This document shows, one piece after another, positions 58,045-64,000 of a DNA stretch of 64,000 nt. The notes under the pieces are model-generated. The model searched no databases, was not told where the DNA came from, and worked only from the letters and a program-made list of their open reading frames with translations. This DNA comes from Imbricaverruca yamaguchii (Eukaryota; Arthropoda; Thecostraca; Neoverrucidae). A program made the translations under genes and the position numbers. The stretch is from contig JAOTOL010001635.1 in assembly GCA_034440575.1 (NCBI GenBank), forward strand, positions 3,261,001 to 3,325,000. Direction: 5' to 3'. Position 1 is the first letter of the stretch. Each line of letters opens with the position of its first letter.

Positions 58045-58904
58045 CTGATGGAAGAGCGTGGGTGAAAACGACACATAACGATGTTTGTTTGTTATAGACG
58101 CACATATGCCGGTGTTGGTCCATATTGTAACTGGTAGTTTCGCCTCTACCCATGCAACAACTCTTCAATATGTGATGGGCTAAAATAACGTAGAATGACT
58201 GCGCCACGGTATATCGCTGTGTTGTGAACATGATTGAATTGCTCACAAATTATTTGAAAGGTCTTTCCGGAATTGATTGAAAAAGAGAAAATCGTACCGA
58301 TTAAAACTCTGTGAGGATATATTAATCATGTTTATTAGAAACAGCCATTCGAACCCATGAATCGAACCTGGTTGTCAAATTATTTGACGGAGGATTGCAT
58401 CCACAATATAATACACTTGAGTACTTTACTAAGTGCACTTGCAGCTGTGATCGAACGATAGTTATCCATTTATAGGATGTCCGGCCATTTTCATATAGAG
58501 AATACAACTACTTTAAGCATGCTGTCTGGCAACATACCTGTGAAATAAAAACTTAGCCAAACAGCTGTCTTGGGACAATCTCGTACGCTTTACACATATT
58601 TGATTACACCCACATGCTCCATTAGTCCACGACCAACCGTTGCTTTTTCAACATCCTGTTTCGCACAAAATTATTATTGTACCCTGTTGTGATCAGTCAT
58701 AGTCGTGAGTGCTTTGATGTGGATCCGAGATAGGTCAAATGTGTTGGCGGATTCGCCGCTTTTTGGACGATGTGAATTGTGACCCATTCTCATCCAATTG
58801 TGCCTGAGTGCACTTACCATTTGCAGGGTGATATGCATCAAAGTTGTCCGACACCTTGGACATGAAGCTCGTCATCGCCAACAACTAGTGAGCCAACCAC
58901 CAAC

Positions 58905-59036
58905 CTTGTCCTCTGCAGACCTTGGAGAACAGGAAAGAGACGCCTTCTTGAAGGCCCGCCGGGCACGGACTCTCCGAGGCAATCGCCAGGTCACCAAACT
59001 CGAGGATGGGGCTGCTTTCACCTCCTGACAGAATTG
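58905..59036 (-). CDS. Gene A exon H: half of the D-type module
   Basis: This 132-nt phase 1-1 exon runs from acceptor CTCGCAG to donor CAAG then GTTGGT. It encodes a segment with only two Cys (ESPCPAG and SKVCRG) and the sequence EFGDLAIASE. It aligns with the second half of the D exons (GD-x-x-V/I-x-x-x-x-x-CPPG, then T/SK-x-C), so it looks like a D module that lost or never had its Cys-rich first half. The gene B copy at 22128-22259 is strongly similar, which argues that it is a retained exon. Function unknown; a spacer between pacifastin domains is possible. Confidence 0.72.
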
Positions 59037-59291
59037 CTGCGAGAAGGGAAACTCTCTTGGCGGACAAACAAGATAGTGAATTGATGATCTCCTCAACATA
59101 TTTGGTTGATGATCCGGAAGTCAACCGTCGAAATCGTGCCCTCGAACGAATCAGCACCCCAAACAACTTGCGTACCCCATGCCGCGAAACCATCCATGAA
59201 ACGCCAGGTGATGCCTTCTTGACTGGTGTTGTCTCTTATTTTATGTTAAGACATATTGTATCGACGTTCCGACCAACAACAGACCACTTAC

Positions 59292-59414
59292 GCTTTTTGT
59301 CCGGGACATTGCAAGCTATTCTTGTACAGCTGACACTTCCAGGAGCTCCGCACGTGCAGGTGTTGCACTGATCCTTCCACGAGGCGCCCGGGGTGCAGGT
59401 GTCGGGACCGTAAG
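59292..59414 (-). CDS. Gene A exon P2: canonical pacifastin domain
   Basis: This 123-nt phase 1-1 exon encodes a complete pacifastin light-chain-type domain, C-x9-C-x2-C-x-C-x7-C-x4-C, read as CTPGASWKDQC, CNTCTC and CTRIAC. Arg after CT is the inferred P1 residue, predicting inhibition of trypsin-like serine proteases in the extracellular space. The acceptor is CCCACAG and the donor GC then GTAAGT, a strong consensus. A degenerate second copy of the exon head and acceptor lies 70 bp upstream at 59436-59500. Its partner in gene B is at 25452-25568. The assignment to pacifastin rests on Cys spacing and the CTPG and CT-x3-C signatures. Confidence 0.88.
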
Positions 59415-59500
59415 CTGTGGGAGATGGGGCAATTCAGGTGATCCTGCCACAAGAGGTCCGGAGTAAAGGTACCCGGGCCGCGAGTTGTGTAAGGTGGGGT
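59361..59500 (-). repeat. 70-bp duplication of the P2 acceptor and exon head
   Basis: The block around GATCCTTCCACGAGG (59370) recurs as GATCCTGCCACAAGA at 59440, and GGACCGTAAGCTGTGGG recurs as GGGCCGCGAGTTGTGTA. The outer copy is degenerate and lacks a good CAG. Confidence 0.6.
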
Positions 59501-60326
59501 AGGTCACTCGCAAGCGAGTTCAGCGCTGTGTTGGGAGTGCCCCACTGCGCACCGGCCGTATGCATGCTATCATGTTCATTACAGGGTACCGCGTGCGTGC
59601 CCCTTGCTGACACAGCGCGACAGCATGTCATCCAAACACTGACGATCACGGCTGGTTACTGGATCGAGGATTGCTCTGCCAGCTCTGATCATTGTGAGAA
59701 CATGGGGTGAAGGAGAACCCAGGCAGCATATCAAGTAGAGCAATGCTTGTGGCGGGGCACGGTAGGGATATATTGAGAAGTCGATGGTAAAGAGCCAATG
59801 CGGGAGTCGTCTAACATGCTAAGTTGCTAAGTGGGAGAGGGGAGGCAACCTCCACAGTAACGGCCCGGATCCCTCACAGGCCACCGCTCAAAATCTTCTA
59901 GACGAGTCCCTGAGCTAGTAGGCGTGTGTCCTGTTCAGCATCGTGATGTGCCAGCCGGCTGGGAGTAAATTGCCAGACAGTCGTGTCCATGGCAACTGAG
60001 TGAGAACCGCGTCACAGACGTTACCGAATCACAATTATCGCGTGTGCACGACGGCGTTGGTAGGTACACATCACGAGTTAAGAGGACATTGGGCACGGTT
60101 TGCATACACAATGGTGAGCCACAGGCAATGATGGGGAGGTGGCGGAAGTATGGATCTGTTCAGTACCATTCGTTAACTACCTGATGGTCAGCTTTTCTTG
60201 TTAGACTTGTTGCGCCCGGTTTGAGGACGGTGAGGAATGCAAATTGGAGACGCTTTCAAGCACGCAACAGCTATCTTTAAGGTTGAATTACAATTGCACA
60301 AGGAAGAGTAATAACAAGTTCGGACA

Positions 60327-60510
60327 GGGGCGGGGATGGCCGAGTGGTTAAGGTGTCGGGCTATGGATACCAAAGGTCCCGGGTTCGACTCTAGCGCCGC
60401 TCAGGACATTTCCCAATCCCGCGGCCCACCGGCGAAATAGTGTGGGCGGCGCGATTAGCCGTTAATGTGCATAAAGTGTGTCGTGAACCAACCAATAAAT
60501 AATAAACAAC
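60327..60510 (+). mobile_element. tRNA-derived SINE with perfect 14-bp target duplication
   Basis: Starts GGGCGGGGATGGCCGAGTGG (A box) with GGGTTCGACTC (B box) and ends AATAAATAATAAACAAC. It is flanked on both sides by AACAAGTTCGGACA (60313-60326, 60511-60524). The perfect duplication suggests a recent insertion. Confidence 0.9.
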
Positions 60511-60623
60511 AACAAGTTCGGACACCAGTAGCAGCATTGTATATTAACATGGCATCTGATCAATCGCCTTCACACCAATACAACTATACGCTTACGGATA
60601 TGTCATGAATCATGGAATCTCAC

Positions 60624-60845
60624 CTGCTTGGTAGTGGACTATTCCGTTCTCGCAGAAATATCTGACGTTCTGCTCGACACGAATATCGCCTTCAACCTCG
60701 CACGGCAAAGGTACTCCTGCCGTGCCGGCCCCTAGGCAGGCCTTGCGGGTGCACGCGTAGCCTCCATCGGGTTGGCATACGCAACTGTTTTCGCACTGAT
60801 CCACAAACGTCTGGCCGTAGTTGCATGTTGTGTCTGGAGGCGTGT
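60624..60845 (-). CDS. Gene A exon P1: pacifastin-like module with two-Cys tail
   Basis: Internal exon of a secreted Cys-rich protein, first visible exon of gene A. The acceptor (TTTTCAG) and donor (GCAG then GTGAGA) are clear; the 222-nt exon begins with 2 nt and ends with 1 nt of split codons (phase 1-1). Cys pattern is C-x9-C-x3-C-x-C-x7-C-x4-C, one residue longer between Cys2 and Cys3 than classical pacifastin (C-x9-12-C-x2-C-x-C). The reactive-loop stretch CTRKAC puts Arg at the position that is P1 in locust pacifastin peptides, so trypsin-like specificity is inferred. A tail of about 35 residues has two more Cys (PCEV and YFCENGIV), as in the G exons. Gene B has no visible counterpart. 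The upstream signal-peptide exon was not found and may lie outside the window. Confidence 0.8.
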
Positions 60846-60899
60846 CTGAAAACGGGCCAGCCCGTTACCGGCAGTACCATCCGAGGATGTCGCACAACA

Positions 60900-63480
60900 G
60901 GAGCCTGGCTCTCACGCCACCACGCAGCTCACACGCGCTATCGATGCAGCATGTGGAATACACACGCACCGTTCTCTCGCCGAGAGCGGGTATAAATCAG
61001 CTCTGGCGGTTGATACTCTATCTTGTACACCATGTCTTTACATATGAATGCAAACATTTTAAAACTCTCAAAATTAGGAGATGTTAGGACATTTAATCAT
61101 ATTCTGTGTGTACTATCCATCACTATGGTAACGTGGGAGGGGGAAGGGGTGGGAGGTGCTGTACACTCTACACATATATCTCTAGAAGTACTGGTCCGAT
61201 GTTGATTAAAAGACGGCATTCGGTTCGTCCCGACAAGATGTACACCACTGAAGGAAAAGATGAAACATTCTGGAAAAGAGGTGTCAGTGACAAAACTTAC
61301 AGCTTTTGAAGGACTTTTCAGCCAGCTGCACTGCGAACATGCTTATCGGGCGATATGCATGGGGAAACTAATTCGGTTTATCATGGATCACTGTTTCAGA
61401 TACTCATCGTGTAGAATCAAAATGAAATAGCATTTGCAGTTCCAGATGGGACAAAAGGGGAGAATTTTGGGAAAAGACGAAAATGCATTTTCACGTGTTG
61501 GTGGTGCGAGTCAGGACGTTAAATTACATCCTTCAATACAATACGCATAAGTGAACCCAGAAATGTATAAATAAATATACGCACAAGTATCATATACTGC
61601 ACGATAATGCTACGAAAATAGCCTACACTATTTGTCGGTGTTACAACACGAAAGTACACAAGTTCCACTGACCAATTTGGGTACCTGAGTGTATCTCTGC
61701 TTATGCTTGTTTGTTCATATTTAGTACTCACTACATATATGAATGCCATAATACCTCACAATTACCAAATATTGTACATAATTAACTTTGTCCAAAATTA
61801 TGATGGGGTATGCCATGCACCTTTGCGCTACCTTTCGTTGTGTGTTTTTTTTTAAGCATAAAAGATGCTCCATTCACATTGCTCTATCGACATAAGGAGG
61901 CAGCTACCTTAGCCCATGCCCACCCTGCGGGCCACCGGCGTGACAGACATCCGAAATATGAACTTCGCGAACTTCACCTATCGGCATTCTTATATATCTT
62001 AATGTAGCTCTGTCAAATAGGATTAAAATGTATGCAAAATATAAGGGTGTGTGCAACAGTCACTATGGCCCCGCGGCCAGTGCATCGGACTCGCCTTTTC
62101 CCTGGAAATGATTACTGCATATTTTGGCATACATGGCCAATGCACAGTCTGCATAGTGCCAAATCTTTTATTTTATTCTTCAAAACAGCAGGCTACCAGT
62201 ATCCTGCAGATGGTTTCACTTGCCTCAGAATAAACAGCTGCTCTGCAAACCAACCCTGCTACCACCCTCTCAGGATTGTTGACTTCTCTTGACTACTGTA
62301 AACTTGACCACTGTAAACAAATTCGTTCGTTGGTAATTTTAAGGACTTCCCGAAGCTACCTTGGCAGCAGCAGATCTGCCTTTTCCTTTCTGAGAAATTA
62401 AACATAAATTTGCACCCACATACATATGCAAATGACACGGCATTGCTCTTGTAAAATATGATAAGTGTGTTTGCGATACGCGATACTAAGTAAGTCGAAT
62501 GTAATTGGTATTGAGTGCATGGAACGGGCTCACAGAGTCTGAAACGACCTCGGAGGGGGGGGGGCGGTAGAATCCGTCCCCGCACCGAGCAGGGTTCATG
62601 TTACTATTCACGATTTGAATCAGACTATCAGAGTATACAAGCAAAATGGGCTGAGTCCTATCGCGCGTCAACTTTGCGTACAACATACAGTTTCGAGTTT
62701 ACCAATGCATAGAGCGGCAGTGTAGCAGCCCGTATGGCAGGTCCTACACTTCCAACTGGTAGCAAAATTAAGCATTAGTCTACGACGTCGCATGGAAAAA
62801 GGGATATAAAAACGGTCCATGTCGTACCGAAATCTAACTTGTATCATCGATGGAACTGAGTGACGTCGCCGAAAATGGTTAAAATATAGCAACGCGCCCC
62901 TCCCTCAGTCGTGTGTAGACCCGAACTTGGTGATACTAAGACGTTGTCGTTTCGGACACAAAGTCACGACACGTTGTCATCACATACAGATCGTCAATGT
63001 CGCACGGGAAGGCATGAATGGGGCCAGCCGCCCGTAAATCAATGGTGTTCATTTGATCAATGCGAGCTAGACCAGACTATTTTCGTTACTGTGCTTGCAA
63101 ACAACACAGTGTGTTCAGCACGTGAATGGGGCTGCACAAGCCGCAAGGCCTAAATTTGGAACTTTGCAGCCTGGTAGGCACGGTGAAAGAAGGTACTTGT
63201 GTAAACAGGCTTGATATTTCGCGGAAGTGTGCTCTGCCAAAATTAGAACAGATAAGATGTTTGGAAAAGTCCCGAGAAGTTCCGTTCTGTTTAGAAACAC
63301 CGTGTGTTGATTGTGTACACAATGTCCATCTCCATCCCCGACAAGAAACAGATGACCTATAAACATTCGCCGGGAATTGGCTACGGCTGATAACTTTTCA
63401 GCTTGAATTGCCAGCAATATGGTGAAAACCAGCATGACCAGTGACCAGGAACCTGAGAGTGCCTCACAGGATGGCTGCGG
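60900..63480. other. Region upstream of the first visible gene A exon
   Basis: A minus-strand MLVFTILLAIQA stretch at about 63440 resembles a signal peptide but has no phase-1 donor after it. The gene A first exon remains unidentified. Confidence 0.4.
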
Positions 63481-63529
63481 GCGTGTCTGAGTTAGCGTAT
63501 GCCAAGGCTCTGAGCGCGCCTCATAGCCT

Positions 63530-64000
63530 GCGGCTGACTGCCGCCCTGCAGACGCCCCTGCGAGGCTGTGTATGTGTAGGCTGCATACGCCCCTGTGAGA
63601 CTCTGTATGTGTAGGCTGCAGACGCCCCTGTGAGACTCTTGATGTGTAGGCTGCAGACGCCCCTGTGAAACTCTGTATGTGTAGGCTGCAAACGACCATG
63701 TGAGGCTGTGTATGTGTAGGCTGTAGACGCCCCTGCGAGGCTGTGTATGTGTAGGCTGCAGACGACCGTGTGAGGCTGCGTATGTATAAACTGCAGACCT
63801 CCTGTGAGGCTGTGTACGTGTACGCTGCAGACACCCCTATGAGACTCTGTATGTGTATGCTGCAGACGCCCCTGTGAGGCTGCGTATGTATAAACTGCAG
63901 ACCCCTGTGAGGCTGTGTATGTGTATGCTGCAGACACCCCTATGAGACTCTGTATGTGTATGTCGCAGACGCCCCTGTGGGGCTCTGTATATGTATGCTG
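63530..64000. repeat. 35-bp minisatellite reaching the right edge
   Basis: About 13 units of a 35-bp sequence containing GTGTATGTGTAGGCTGCAGA and CGCCCCTGTGAGGCT. On the minus strand each unit includes CCTCACAG, an acceptor-like string. Whether an exon follows outside the window is unknown. Confidence 0.85.

Noticed and set aside
57147..58097. 316-codon plus-strand frame
   Set aside because: Same 31-bp array in gene A, read antisense; no start context or conservation beyond the repeat.
60327..60420. Functional tRNA gene
   Set aside because: A and B boxes are present but the sequence continues as a SINE body with tail and target duplication, and the tRNA fold is incomplete.
62190..62290. EGF-like exon on the plus strand (DGFTCLRINSC)
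   Set aside because: Too few Cys in correct spacing, and no splice sites.
63400..63470. Signal peptide of gene A (MLVFTILLAIQA)
   Set aside because: Hydrophobic stretch only; no phase-1 donor follows and there is no TATA/Inr arrangement.

Overview
The window is eukaryotic and animal-like: coding DNA lies in short exons with GT/AG boundaries, and the rest is introns full of minisatellites, tRNA-derived SINEs, LINE retrotransposons and TTAA-flanked DNA transposons. There is no dense bacterial gene packing. The recognisable coding content is almost entirely cysteine-rich secreted modules of the pacifastin light-chain type, a serine-protease-inhibitor fold best known from arthropods. One first exon also has a TATA box and a TCAGAT initiator. 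I therefore infer an invertebrate, possibly an arthropod, but the species cannot be read from the sequence.

All supported host exons are on the minus strand. They form two collinear sets that I read as tandem paralogous genes. Gene A (right) runs from about 60.8 kb down to 43.4 kb, with 14 visible exons of about 756 codons; its first and last exons were not found. Gene B (left) starts at a TATA-driven signal-peptide exon at 37.16 kb and continues to 1.54 kb and probably off the left edge. Both follow the order: canonical pacifastin exon (P2), half-domain exon (H), P3, two 8-Cys exons (D1, D2), P4, D3, then pacifastin exons of types G and L. Gene A has an extra first module (P1) and three G+L pairs. 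Every complete internal exon starts with two bases of a split codon and ends with one base of the next (phase 1-1), so modules can be skipped or duplicated without breaking the frame. By position, the reactive-loop P1 residues would be Arg (P1, P2, G), Lys (P4) and Leu, Phe or Asp (L), suggesting one protein carrying inhibitors of several protease specificities.

The most unusual feature is that several minisatellites are built from exon-intron boundaries. A 75-bp unit at D2 of gene B repeats the exon tail plus its splice donor and stays open in frame. A 31-bp unit downstream of P3 in both genes repeats the donor. A 55-bp unit upstream of D1 in both genes repeats the acceptor. A 70-bp duplication covers the P2 acceptor of gene A.

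Mobile DNA: nine copies of one TTAA-flanked, piggyBac-style non-autonomous family (MITE-1) lie at about 0-0.8, 4.5-5.3, 6.8-7.5, 20.7-21.5, 26.4-27.2, 29.8-35.0 (split), 38.7-39.2, 43.7-44.5 and 56.5-57.2 kb. A second TTAA family (MITE-2) is at 53.2-54.3 kb and a third inverted-repeat element is at 2.4-4.5 kb. Intron 1 of gene B holds a nest: a minus-strand LINE (R2) carries a SINE and two MITE-1 copies, and one of those MITEs is split by a plus-strand LINE (R1) with a 2A-like motif. A mariner-type transposase remnant is at 14.5 kb. No rRNA gene, functional tRNA gene or CRISPR array was seen.
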